Both the position numbers and the translations under genes were made by a program. Positions 31,942 to 42,473 of a stretch of DNA of 64,000 bases are shown piece after piece (the stretch's first letter is position 1; each line of letters starts with the position of its first letter). The stretch covers positions 655,113,717 through 655,177,716 of the forward strand of contig NC_090446.1 in NCBI RefSeq assembly GCF_031143425.1, in the 5' to 3' direction. The notes under the pieces were generated by a model. That model searched no databases, was not told the origin of the DNA, and worked only from the letters and a program-made list of their open reading frames with translations. Source of the DNA: Pleurodeles waltl (taxonomy: Eukaryota; Chordata; Amphibia; Caudata; Salamandridae).

Positions 31942-33075
31942 GCACCGTCCGCTGGGACATGTGAGGAGATGGTGGCATCCTCCGGTGTACCGACCGTTGG
32001 TGGACCTGTCAACAAAGGAGGAGTGACATTTGATAATCACCTACAGGCTTGACCGTGCCACAATCCAGGAACTGTGAACCTAGTTGGAACCAGACCTGAT
32101 GTCAGCAATCCGCCATCCCACAGGAATCCCCCCACAAGTGCAGGTGCTGTCAGTGCTCCATTTCCTTGCAAGTGTCTCTTTTCAAACAACTGTGGCCATG
32201 GCATCCGGGATGTCCCAGCCTATGTTTTCCAACGTATTGTCCAGAGTTTTGTCGGCCCTACTGAAACACATTCGGAGCTACATCGTTTTCCCTCAGGTGG
32301 AGGATTTGCCTACAGTGAAAGGTGGTTTCTATGCCCAGGGACATATCCCCAACATCATAGGTGCCATTGATGGGACCCATGTGGCTTTGGTCCCCCCCAC
32401 AGGAGTGAACAGGTGTACAGAAATCGGAGGAGCTATCATTCTATGAATGTACAGATGGTATGTTTGGCAGACCAGTACATCTCCCATGTGAATGCCATGT
32501 TCCCTGGCTCAGTGCATGACCCCTACATTCTGTGGAATAGCAGCATCCCTTATGTGATGGTTCAACTCCAGAGGCACCGTGTGTGGCTATTAGGTGAGCA
32601 CCTGGAAGCAAGTCAGTGGGAATGGTTGTCTGGGTCTGGGGTTAACCCTCCAGGTTAGTGTGTGTCTAACAGTTACCCCTCACCATTTGCAGGTGACTCT
32701 GGTTATCCCAACCTGTCATGGCTTCTGACCCCAGTGAGGAATCCCAGGACCAGGGCAGAGGAATGCTACAATGAGGCCCATGGGCGAACTAGGAGGGTGA
32801 TCGAGCGGACCTTCGGCCTCCTGAAGGCCAGGTTCCGGTGCCTCCATATGACAGGTGGAACCCTATTCTACTCACCAAAGAACGTGTGCAAGATCATCAT
32901 GGCCTGCTGTATGCTTCACAACTTGGCTTTGCGACGTGAGGTGCCTTTTCTGCAGGAGGATGGTCCAGATGGAGGTGTTATTGCAGCTGTGGAGCCTGTG
33001 GACAGTGATGAGGAGGAAGCAGAGGAAGAAGACATGCACAACAGGGACTCAGTGATCCTGCAATATTTCCACTGA
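31942..33075 (+). pseudogene. Harbinger B transposase, exons 2 and 3 (DDE)
   Basis: Exon 2 31942-32593 (acceptor cttcatag, donor gtgagc) and exon 3 32693-33075 (acceptor tttgcag), exactly the lengths found in A. Motifs: AIDGTHVAL, PGSVHDPY, RRVIERTFGLLKARF, acidic C-terminus. Lesions: three nonsense codons early in exon 2 (TGA before HLIITYRL, then TGA and TAG after IQEL) and the same frameshift as A at about 32404-32417, between the first and second Asp motifs. Exon 3 is intact with a normal stop. Confidence 0.9.
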
Positions 33076-33364
33076 GACACAGGTAAGAATACAAACCTGC
33101 CTACTACATGTACTTTAACACTACTACCTCTCTACTGTTTGTCGTTTTCACCCAGTGTATGGTCACTGAGTTGTCACTTTCCCTCACGGTTTCACAGATT
33201 TGGGTCCCACTATGTGACATCTGCTTAGATTCCTCATGGACTAGAGCTGTGTGACATAGGTATGTTGAAATTACTATTTAAAAAAAACATTTTGTCACTG
33301 TAATTGCTAATACACTATTTTGAAATCACAGACAGACTCCAGATCATTTTGTGCTTTAGGTGTG

Positions 33365-33370
33365 TTTATT
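33365..33370 (-). terminator. Polyadenylation signal of Myb1 (element B)
   Basis: TTTATT on the plus strand, AATAAA on the minus strand, 187 nt downstream of the Myb1 stop, as in element A. Confidence 0.6.
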
Positions 33371-33556
33371 TAAATGCTCAAAATTGGAGGGGGTAGTGAA
33401 ATGGTGAGGGGTGATGGCGGAGGAGTGTCCATGGCAGAGTCCAGTCTATAAGTCTCACAGGTACATTGCCCATATGGGCATAGGAAGTGGCGCTGGGGCA
33501 GTTTAATTGTGGACAGGGTGATAAAGTGGGACAGTAGGATGACAATCAGGGTGGTC

Positions 33557-35077
33557 TCATTTCTTGGCGGGGGTCTTGGCATCGTGCTCTGTCTTGTTCC
33601 TGGATCTCAGGGACCATTTGCGGGATGGTTCTCCCTCTGCAGGGGGTGGGGTGCTGGTGTGGTGGTCCTTTGGCGGGGCGTCCTGTCCACTAGCGCCAGC
33701 AGAGGTGGTGGGAAGTTCATTGTCCATGCTAGTGTCAGCGGCCCCTTGTAGTGCCACAGTGTCCCTCCTGGTGTTAAGTACTTCCTTCAGCACCCTTACG
33801 ATTGTGCCCAGGGTGGAGCTGATGGTTCTGAGTTCCTTCCTGAAGCCCATATACTGTTCCTCCTGCAGGCGCTGGGTCTCCTGAAACTTGGCCAGTACAG
33901 TTGCCATCGTCTCCTGGGAGTGGTGGTAGGCTCCCATGATGGAGGAGAGGGCCTTGTGGAGAGTGGGTTCGCTTGGCCTGTCTGCCCCCTGTCGCACGGC
34001 AGCCCTCCCAGTTCCCCTGTTTTCCAGTGCCTCAGTCCCCTGGACCGTGTGCCCACTACCACTGCCCCCAGGTCCCTGGTGTTGTTGGGGTGGTGGGTTA
34101 TCCTGGGTTCCCTGTAGTGGTGGACACACAGCTGATTGACGTGTCCTGGGGACGGAGGTATGGGCCCGTTGGGTGGATGCTGTGCTGGTGTTTCCAGAGG
34201 GGAGAAGATCTGTGGTGGCCTGTGCCTGTGTGAGGGGAACCGACTGTCCAGAGGTCCCCGATGGTCCGGGCAGGTCATCTAGATCCAGTTGGACAGAGGT
34301 GCTGTCATCACTGTGGGCCTCTTCTGTTGGTGGTGTGGACATATGTGGACCCTCCTATCCAGTGACGTTGGGTAGGGGTCCTGCAGGGGTATAAAAGGAT
34401 GTTTATTAAATCTGTGTGTGTAATGGTGTGCAATGGGTGGGTGACCGTGTACCCCAGTGCTAGCATTCCTGTGTGGGAGCTTGTGTGATGATGGTTGGGG
34501 GGGGGTATGGGTATGTGCAGTGGGCATGCTTTGGTGATGTGTGTCCATGCTTTGTTGTTGCATGCAGGGCTTGGTGTTGGGATGTGTGGTTTGTGATGTT
34601 GGGACATTTGTGAGGAGTAGGGGTGCTGGGGGTGAGGGTGGAGGTATGTGATAGCATGCAGGTAGGGTGGGGGATGTAATAGTAAAGCTTTGACTTACCA
34701 GAGTCCATTCATCCACCTACTCCTGCGAGGCCATCAGGATGCAGAATCGCCAAGACCTGCTCCTCCCATGTTGTTAGTTGTGGGGGAGGAGGTGGGGGTC
34801 CTCCGCCAGTCCGCTGAACCGCCTGGTGGTGTCTTGAGACCACGGAACGCACCTTCCCCCGTAGGTCGTTCCACCTCTTCCTGATGTCCTCCCGATTTCT
34901 TGGGTGTTGTCCCACTGCATTGACCCTGTCCACTATTCTTCGCCATAGCTCCATCTTCCTTGCAATGGAGGTGTGCTGTACCTGTGATCCAAATAGCTGT
35001 GGCTCTACCCGGACGATTTCCTCCACCATGACCCTGAGCTCCTCCTCCGAGAACCTGGGGTGTCTTTGCCGTGTCAT
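33557..35077 (-). pseudogene. Harbinger B outer Myb/SANT-like gene (Myb1), best-preserved copy
   Basis: Exon 1 35077-34699 (donor gtaagt) encodes the full Myb/SANT-like fold: FSEEELRVMVEEI, MELWRRIVDRVN, REDIRKRWNDLRGKV, then a Pro6 tract and TTWEEQVLAILHPDG. Exon 2 34380-33557 encodes an acidic/Pro/Gln linker, a helical ETMATVLAKFQETQRLQEE and KELRTISSTLGTIVRVL stretch (likely coiled coil) and a basic RKWSLRSRNKT tail, with its stop in place. Only two lesions are visible: TGA near the end of exon 1 (GGA in A) and TAG early in exon 2 (CAG in A). Otherwise open, about 400 codons. Tail-to-tail with the transposase. Confidence 0.82.
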
Positions 35078-35672
35078 GGTGTGGGTGATGTGTGGGGTGG
35101 AGTGTGTGGTGATAAGTGTGGTGATATGTAGTGGTGTGTTGTGTGAGGTGCGTGGAAGTTGTGTGGATGATGGTGTTGTGTGCCTGTGGATGCTGTTGTT
35201 CTTGCTGGTGCTGTCTCTCTCTGGCCTTGTTTCTGAATTTGTGGTCGTAGGGGTTTGTGGGTGATGTGGGTGTATGTTTTCTATTGTATTGGGTGTGTGG
35301 GAGTGGTGTGTGTATGTGTATCAGGTGTGTGTATTTTGAATTGTCCAATGTGGGTGTGTTTTGTAAAAGTGTGTGTATTTTGAGCGCGGCAGTGTGTACC
35401 GCCAATGGAATACCGCGGTTGAAAGACCGCCATGTGGATTTGTGTGTTGTGATAGTGTGGGCGTATTTCTGTTGGTGTGATGGTGTTGGTTTTGTTTTCG
35501 CCAGTTTATCACTGACCTTTGGTGTGGCGGACTTGTGTGGGTGTCTGACTTTTGGCGGATTCCAAGATGTGGGTCATAATAGCTGTGGCGGAATTCCACG
35601 GCCGCGGCGGTGTGTTGGCAGTCTTCTGCACGGCGGTAAGCGGCTTTTACCACCAATGTTGTAATGACCGCC

Positions 35673-36540
35673 ATAGTCTCTCTGCATACATACATCATTC
35701 CATTCACAAATGATTTTCCTACATTAAAAGAAGAGCGACACAATTGGTATAGAGTTAAACATAATAATAGCCATTGGTGGGCTGCTTTGGAAGCATCTGG
35801 GTACATTGTTTAGCAATATTGTACCAAGAGATTTGTGGGAGGATTGTAGGAAATTGATACACTGGCCCAAAGAGGGGCCGCAAGGGGGTAAAGAGGGAGT
35901 CCCATGAGATGAGGTGGACCAATTCAGGAAAGAACTGATAAAATACATGAGAGAAGATTCCAGAAGACATGATAGACTGGTCAAAGATAATACATACCAA
36001 GAAAGTGAAGAATGAAAGTGTGAATTCTTAATACGATCAACTCTTAAAAGTTTACCAACAAAGCAGTGGGATGAAATACCCTCTAGGTGAGGCTATGCCA
36101 GCCTTTGTTACAAACTTTGTCTATGCACTACAGCAACCAATTCAAACACACATGTAGGCATCTTTTGTTTGTTGGTAACAAGAACTCATAGACAAGGTGC
36201 TGGCTGGGGCCACGTATCGCGCAAGCTATAAGGCACATGTACAGGCAATAGAGGTGGAGAAAACAAAGAAAGAAAAGGTCAAGCTGATGTTGGCACAGGG
36301 AAAGTTCTCTAATGGGGAGCAGAGTAGAGGTAGGGCTTCAGACAGGGGGGCATACTCTCAGCCCCTGCCGGGGACAACATGCTTCCACTGCAACCAGCCA
36401 GGGCATTGGAGGGCTGATTGCCCCAAGTTGGATAGGAGATACACAGGCAGAAGCCGACAGAGGCAGCCCTACCATCCAATACATACACAACCAGGCTACA
36501 CTGACAACATATTATGCAGCTGACCAACACACAAGGACCT
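35673..36540 (+). pseudogene. Endogenous retrovirus gag remnant, part 2 (capsid-nucleocapsid)
   Basis: Degenerate capsid-like sequence with several stops (35690-36190), then an open stretch (36197-36523) rich in Lys/Glu ending in one CCHC zinc knuckle (C-x2-C-x4-H-x4-C at about 36381-36422) and a basic tail. A single knuckle after a charged helix is the layout of gamma/epsilon-type retroviral nucleocapsid, an RNA-packaging domain. No intact pro, pol or env follows. Part 1 lies at 26536-26689, on the other side of Harbinger B. Confidence 0.7.
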
Positions 36541-36748
36541 GAGCCCTGGGGATGACCACACAACACAGGTATGGTCTGACACATGCCCCTGCACTACTGG
36601 TGACACTAACAAGGGCTTGTAAGCTACCTCTCAACAAGTATCACACCAGGAAGCTGACAAATATGTCTGGATGTTTTCACAAGGAAGTTTCAATTTTCAA
36701 TTTGTTGGGTTAATGGAAAATGATGACCTCCCCGTCCGACCCATTAAG

Positions 36749-36810
36749 ACTTTCCCGCTGGGCTGACATGCAGAAACCAAGATTTCTGTCTGTCAGCCCA
36801 GCGGGAAAGT
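36749..36810. repeat. Perfect 20-bp inverted repeat (hairpin)
   Basis: ACTTTCCCGCTGGGCTGACA pairs perfectly with TGTCAGCCCAGCGGGAAAGT; an inner CAGAAA/TTTCTG pair extends the stem after a 2-nt mismatch. It sits about 200 bp left of MITE family Y copy 2 and may be part of it. Confidence 0.85.
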
Positions 36811-36959
36811 GGCAGCAGCATTGTCGCTGGCTAGTAATCAAGCAGGTGGCAATGCTGCCACCTGGAGGGGGCACCAGCACCCTCATAATGCGCACTGTTT
36901 GCTCAGAAAACAGTTGCATTACAAGGATGCTGGGCCGGGAGAACCCTGAACTGCCAATG

Positions 36960-37292
36960 CCATAGATATGGGCAGTGCAGGGGCCCTCCTAGGGTCACCT
37001 GCACCTGTTCCCTGCTAGGCTTTTCATGGTGGTGAAACCGCCATGAAAAGGCTGGCGGAGAACCAGGATGTAATTAACAGTGCAGCGCTGCGCGCAGCAT
37101 TGCCCTGGCTGATTACAACCTCCACCCACCTTCAGTTTGTCGGGATCACCAATCCCGGCGTAGACGGTAGTACCCTGGTGGTTGGACCACCAGGGTCGTA
37201 ATGTAGCAGTTGGACCGCCACAGTAGCAACGGTCCAGACCACCACCACGAGCCTAGCGGTCTACTGACCGCAAGACTCATAATCAGGCCCTA
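36960..37292 (+). mobile_element. MITE family Y, copy 2
   Basis: Same layout as 18350-18682: gggcagtgcaggggccctcct, CTTTTCATGG(T)GG-tgaaa-CCGCCATGAAAAG stem, ggcggagaaccagg, then GGCGG/CCGCC-like palindromes (accctggtggttggaccaccagggt) and an end reading ...actcataatcaggccc. Non-coding. Confidence 0.55.
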
Positions 37293-39059
37293 GGTGTAGG
37301 AAAGGTCTGCAAGTAGACAAGAGATATCAGTAAAATGCTTACACACTGTAGACAATAGGTTCATGTGTAAAGTCATCAAACATAAGAAGACACAAGTTTC
37401 TGACTTTATTACTTGTCAGAGGCTTTAGGTCAAGATTCTCAGTGGGCATTTTATTCTACAACTATGGATAGTGCACAACAAATAAGAACTTTCTTATGTA
37501 AGGATTACATTTTAAAATATTTTGACCCATGCAAGGGTTGCCAACATTGTTGCAGTGAAAGAAATTAGTCTTGATGGACCAGAGGATTCATTTGCAGCAA
37601 TTAACAATATGTTGTATATTTCTTCATAGTTTTGAACAGCAAATACAAATAATTTAGTCAGTTAAAAGACAGCAAAGACAAATAATACAAATAATGTAGT
37701 TATTTTAAATTATGAAAGCCATCTAGACATTAAAGAAGAGTTAGTATGTGCTGAAACGTAAATGATATCAGGAAATAATAGAAAATAGAAACACAGCATT
37801 AAGGTTTTTATTGTTAGGATTGAGCGAGAGATAGTTCTGTGATAACAAGCTTCTATTAAGGTGTATTGATATTCGTGCTAAACATATATTAGTGCAATAA
37901 TAATAGTTATACATGATATGTTAGTAACATTGCTCGTTTCACCTGACAAGTGGTTGAAAGAAAAAAACACAGCATGATGTCTAAACCCCTTCAGTACATG
38001 CAGTATGTTGAAGTCATGTGAGTGCAACTAACTTATAAATGAGACAATGGGTATTTTCACCTCATCCTGAATAATTTTAAATGGCAAAACAAATTACAAC
38101 ACATTTGTCAGAGGTGTATTTTGATTTGTAGCAGCAACAGCAAAACTGCTTATATTGTGTCAGAACAGTCGATTTCCTGCAAATAATAATGTATTATTTA
38201 ATGGATCCACCTATTTAATGTACATTATACTTTGTATAATGTCTCCAGTTATAGGAATATGTTTTGAACAAAACAATGGATGTGAATTGAGGGTGAATTC
38301 TCAAACATTTTCCTGGCCTTATTGTATGTTTCCATATCATAGAAATGCAAGAAGATATACATACAAAACTGATGGTAATTCACAAAAGGAAGTGCCATTT
38401 CCCCCGATATCATACTATGCTTATGTAGTGCACTTATAATTCACAAACAAAATATGAATGTGATAGGAAATGCATTTATTGATTGGAAATTAAAAAAAAA
38501 GAGAATAGCACTAACTGAGTGCAATTATGCAATGTTACAGGCGACGTCTCCTCCACAAGTAAAAGAAGAATGCATGCTTTTTATCCTAAATGTATCCAAC
38601 ATCAGTGACTAGATGATATCGATACAATGTTTCTACTGTCTTCCCACACAAAGGAATTTCAGTAGAAAGTCCTATAATTTCACGACAATTGTAATTTTAT
38701 CTTTGGCATTCACTGATCACCTCTGAGCAAATATTTTCCATTTAGGTGCACAGCCACTGCATCGGTTGTGCCAGTTAAGATGAACTTCTCCATTTCTGCT
38801 CAACACCAACTCTGGCCAGGCTTCAAGCTCCTAAAGACACAGACTGTTGCAAATCCCACCATGACAGACCAACCAGAAGGGTAGTGTAAATGGTAGATGG
38901 GATAGCCTGGCGGGTTTAGCCTGGTTCTTTGAAGTGGAGAATAAAGAACAAATGTACAGCTGAATGTTGATGCCTAATAAGTATTTGGATACTGTTAATT
39001 TTCAGGTTTGTATGCTTTTCTCATAGACCCTGGATGCAATAAATATATATATTATGTCA
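37293..39059. other. AT-rich noncoding stretch
   Basis: About 1.8 kb with no gene I can support. The one 94-codon open frame (38155-38439) has no recognisable family, and its start lacks supporting context. Confidence 0.45.
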
Positions 39060-39160
39060 CAAGACAAAGTTCAGCTGGCACTCCAAAACAACCGTATTCT
39101 TTAATTTCGGCTTTCAAATCATAACAGATGTTAAATAGTGAAAACATGCTTCAACAGCTA

Positions 39161-39192
39161 GGCGTTTTGACCATTGCGGTCTTTTTCAATAG
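39161..39192 (-). ncRNA. Degenerate hammerhead-like motif, downstream PLE end
   Basis: Minus strand: ttgaaaaa, stem GACC-gcaat-GGTC, then aAAACGCC. Stem II is intact but both core boxes have mismatches, so ribozyme activity is doubtful. Confidence 0.3.
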
Positions 39193-39881
39193 CATCAAAC
39201 ATTACAGAGGCCCCCCCCTTTAAAAATATGCCTTTCCCGATACTAAACATAGAAAAAGTACTCTGCAACAAATTAAACAACCAAAATCCATATTCAAACC
39301 ATACCAATTATATACAATGTTCAAATATTTAACTCCACTTCCCCTTACTAAAGCAAAATATGTTTTTGAAACAAAATAATTATTTTTCCAAACTTTACAA
39401 TATATAGCAGGGGCTCTGACATAATTTATAACATAAATAACATTAGTAATCTTATTTCTCAAATTTCCTACTTCATCAACTTGTTCCTGTTTTTTTATTT
39501 ATTTTCTTATTATTTTTTTTTTTTTCAGCTATGTTTTAGAGCATTTTTTTCTAAAACTGTTTCTGCAGAGAAACCTCTTTTCCTGGCCTAGTGGCCCTTC
39601 AAAGTAAATCACATCCTGAGGGGGGCCAACAAGCAAAAAATAAAAAGCGAAAAGCAAGGTATTATTATTTATTGTTTTTCAAGGCTCTCCAAAACTCATC
39701 CCCTCCGTAGACCTCAAAAACATTATCTAAACAAATCAACCCATGTGTAGTATTGTTAGTTCAGTATCATAATTACCCTAATTGTGCATAGAGTTCCTCA
39801 TCTTTATTCAAACCCCATGGGTATCTACTGTTTAGCCGAATGATATATTCAGAATCCATTTTTCTCAAAATACGCTCCCTG

Positions 39882-42260
39882 TCACCCCCCCCTTGGGGTT
39901 GGCAACACCTTTCCAATTCCAAAAAACAACATACTCTCATCTTTCACTTCATGTACTAGGTTACAATGGCGTGCTACCGGGTAAGTTACATTGTTGTACC
40001 TGATAGCTCGCCAATGCTCCAAGATACTTTTCTTCAAAGGGAAGGTCGTACTGCCTACATATTGTAGGCCACATGGGCATCTTATTACATAAATGGCAAA
40101 CTCAGAATTACAATTGAGAAATTTCTTAATCCTGACTGATTCTCCTGTGGGTAACATGTACTCCTTACAATTGTTACTGTTTCTGCAGGCCTTACATTTC
40201 ATACACCTGTAAAAACCCTGTTGTTTGTCAAGGAAGGTCTCCTTATTTCTGATCTGATTACTATGTACCAACATATCCTGTAGGGATCTGCTCTTCCTGT
40301 ATATAAGTTGTGGGTGAGGAGTAACAATATGACCAATCACCCTATCTGCCTTTATAAGATGCCAATATTTTATCAATACCTTTCTGATCTGTTGTGAATA
40401 CCCTTTATAAGTGGTAATGCATCTCAAGGTGTTCTCCTGTCCTTTTCTTTTCTTATTAACAGCTAAGAGGTCATCTCTCTGCACTTCCATCACCTTCTGA
40501 GAGGCATTCTGAATTACCTGATTCAGATAACCCCTGGACTGAAACCTCCTAATCATGTTTGCCTGTTCACTCTGAAAAATTCCTGGTATGCTACAGTTCC
40601 TTTTGGCTCGTAATAACTCTCCACATGGTATACTCCATTTAGACTCGGGGTGGTGACTGAGAGCATGTAAAATACTGTTTCCTGTTGTGCTTTTTCTGAA
40701 TAGTTTAGTTTGTAAAGTATCACCCTCAAATACAACCTCTACATCTGAAAACTCCATGACTTGTCTTTGAGTTTTATATGTGAAGTTAAGATTGAAGTCA
40801 TTGTAAGAAAGCCAGGTTAAAAAGTCTGTTAAGATTACCTCCGGGCCATCCCAAATCATAAAGATATCATCAATATATCTCGTCCAAAAAGTGATATCTT
40901 TGCAGCACTTTTCATTTTCATCTACCATCACATGTCTTGTCTCCCACCATCCCATAAATAAACAAGCATAGCTTGGAGCAAAGGAACTTCCCATCGCAGT
41001 CCTGGTGGTCTGCCTGTACCACTGATCTTCAAACAGGAAGAAATTGTTTTCCAAACAAAACCTCAACATTTTCAAAAGCAATTTAGAATGTTTGTATACT
41101 CTAATGAGCTTATCCCTAAAACAATGCTCACAAGCTTGAATGCCTAAGTCATGTGGGATGCATGTATAAAGAGACACTACATCTATTGTGACCATAATGT
41201 AATTGTCTTTCCACTGTATATTCTGTATCTTTCTGATAAAATCCTTACTGTCTCTACAATATGATGCCAAACTAAATACATATGGGCGAAGGATGTGATT
41301 GAGATAAATAGAGGCATTTTCCAAAAGACTGCCCCTTGCTGATACTATTGGCCTACCTGGAGGATTATCCATATCCTTGTGTATCTTTGGCAGCATATAA
41401 AAACAGGGTACTATTGGCTTATTCACTGTCAAAAATCTTAACTCATCATCTGTAAGTAAACCTAAATTTTAACTGTCCATTAACAAATCATGGAATGATG
41501 TCAGAGAGGTCCGATAAGCCAACAATGTTGACTTCTCATAGCAACCAGAGAGTAATAGTTGTCTTCCCGCTTCCTTTTGATATATTGAAAAATCCCATAG
41601 TACCACATTACCACCTTTGTCAGCTTGTTTAATAACGAAAGAGGTTGCCTTACTTAGTGAGATCAACACAGCTCTCTGTTCTGATGTTAAATTACTCACA
41701 TACCTTGTTCTGCCAGTTTTCCATATTTTCATTAAATCAAAAATCACTGCCTCATGAAAGGCATCAATATTATTATGAGGTGTTATAGGATTACATCATG
41801 ATTTTGGCTTCAATTTACTGCCACTTGTATCCCCCGTTGTCAACTGCATTTCTCTCAACAAGCCAATTTCTGTATCCCAAGGTCTCCCCCTTGTCTCCAA
41901 TTCTCGAAGGGACATTAGACCCTCGATATCCCCTATAGTTAGTACAGAGGACACATCCGTGTCTTCTGTATTCACCTCATTATGCTGTTGAAAATGTGCA
42001 TCCTTCTGTTGCGTGAAGGTTTTCAATAATTTGAGTTTTCTAACAAATTTGAACAAATCAATGCGAGTTCTAGTATAATCAAAATTAGCCACTGGACAGA
42101 AAGATAAACCCAATTCCAATACTGTACGTTCATCTTGTGTAAGTACATGGGAGGAGATATTTATAACAGTAGACTTATTATCAGATATTATCTCTTTCTC
42201 CTGCTCTGTCGTGTATTTTCCCAAATGGCTTCTCGGTTTCAGCACACCTACCTCGTTTGG
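39882..42260 (-). pseudogene. Penelope-like reverse transcriptase / GIY-YIG endonuclease, three small lesions
   Basis: One frame runs from about 42260 to 39882, broken only by TGA at 41798-41796 and TAA at 41471-41469. The PLE N-terminal block (TVLELGLSFCPVANFDYTRT, DLFKFVRKL) is followed by ADKGGNVVLWD, PKIHKD and RPIVSARGS, IDVVSLYTCIPH (motif A), TAMGSSFAPSYACLFMG (motif B) and RYIDDIFMIW (motif C with both Asp). A Cys-rich linker C-x2-C-x2-C-x6-C and a C-terminal GIY-YIG domain (IYVIRCPCGLQYVGSTT) come next. A run of eight G near 39885 shifts the frame and cuts off about 35 terminal residues still readable downstream to about 39772. In the GIY-YIG helix the usual catalytic Arg position seems to be Ser (LKKSILEHW). 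Target-primed reverse transcription is the expected activity. Confidence 0.92.
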
Positions 42261-42292
42261 CGGAGCCAGGAAGGATAGCAGGATGTTTATAG

Positions 42293-42333
<41 letters not shown>

Positions 42334-42356
42334 TATATATATGTATATAGATATAG
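42293..42356. repeat. (AT)n microsatellite inside the PLE 5' region
   Basis: About 30 AT units with one or two interruptions. It produces spurious YIYIYI reading frames that extend the PLE frame upstream. Confidence 0.92.
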
Positions 42357-42435
42357 TGAAACTGAAAGTAGGCCATTCCCCCAGGCATAAAAAAGACCAC
42401 AATCCAAAGTTCTTAGATGCAAATTAAATTTAATG

Positions 42436-42472
42436 GCGATGCATTTCGATCAAATGATCTCCTTCACAGCCC
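42436..42472 (-). ncRNA. Hammerhead-like motif, upstream PLE end
   Basis: Minus strand: ggCTGTGAAGGA, stem GATC-attt-GATC, GAAA, then tgcatcgcc. The GAAA box is exact and CUGANGA imperfect. Position matches the hammerhead ribozymes known in Penelope-like terminal repeats. Not folded computationally. Confidence 0.38.
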
Positions 42473-42473
42473 A

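Larger units (their letters stand above)
26690..35672 (-). mobile_element. PIF/Harbinger element B, full length (9.0 kb), inverted relative to A
   Basis: Starts GGTGGCCATTACAACCC and ends with the inverted partner (gttgtaatgaccgcc), flanked by ATA on both sides (26687-26689, 35673-35675). Gene order is the mirror of A: transposase exon 1 27011-27093 (+), minisatellites, Myb2 31627-28960 (minus), transposase exons 2-3 31942-33075 (+), Myb1 35077-33557 (minus). All genes carry lesions. The element is inserted in an endogenous retrovirus gag relic. Confidence 0.88.
39060..42473 (-). mobile_element. Penelope-like element, nearly full length
   Basis: Reverse transcriptase plus GIY-YIG coding region on the minus strand, bracketed by terminal sequences each containing a hammerhead-like motif (42472-42436 upstream; 39192-39161 downstream). 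An (AT)n run lies inside the 5' part. 39195-39840 is a noncoding 3' region rich in A/T. Boundaries are approximate because the terminal repeats are not identical. Confidence 0.8.

Noticed and set aside
38155..38439. 94-codon open frame
   Set aside because: No recognisable domain; AT-rich neutral context; length within chance expectation.
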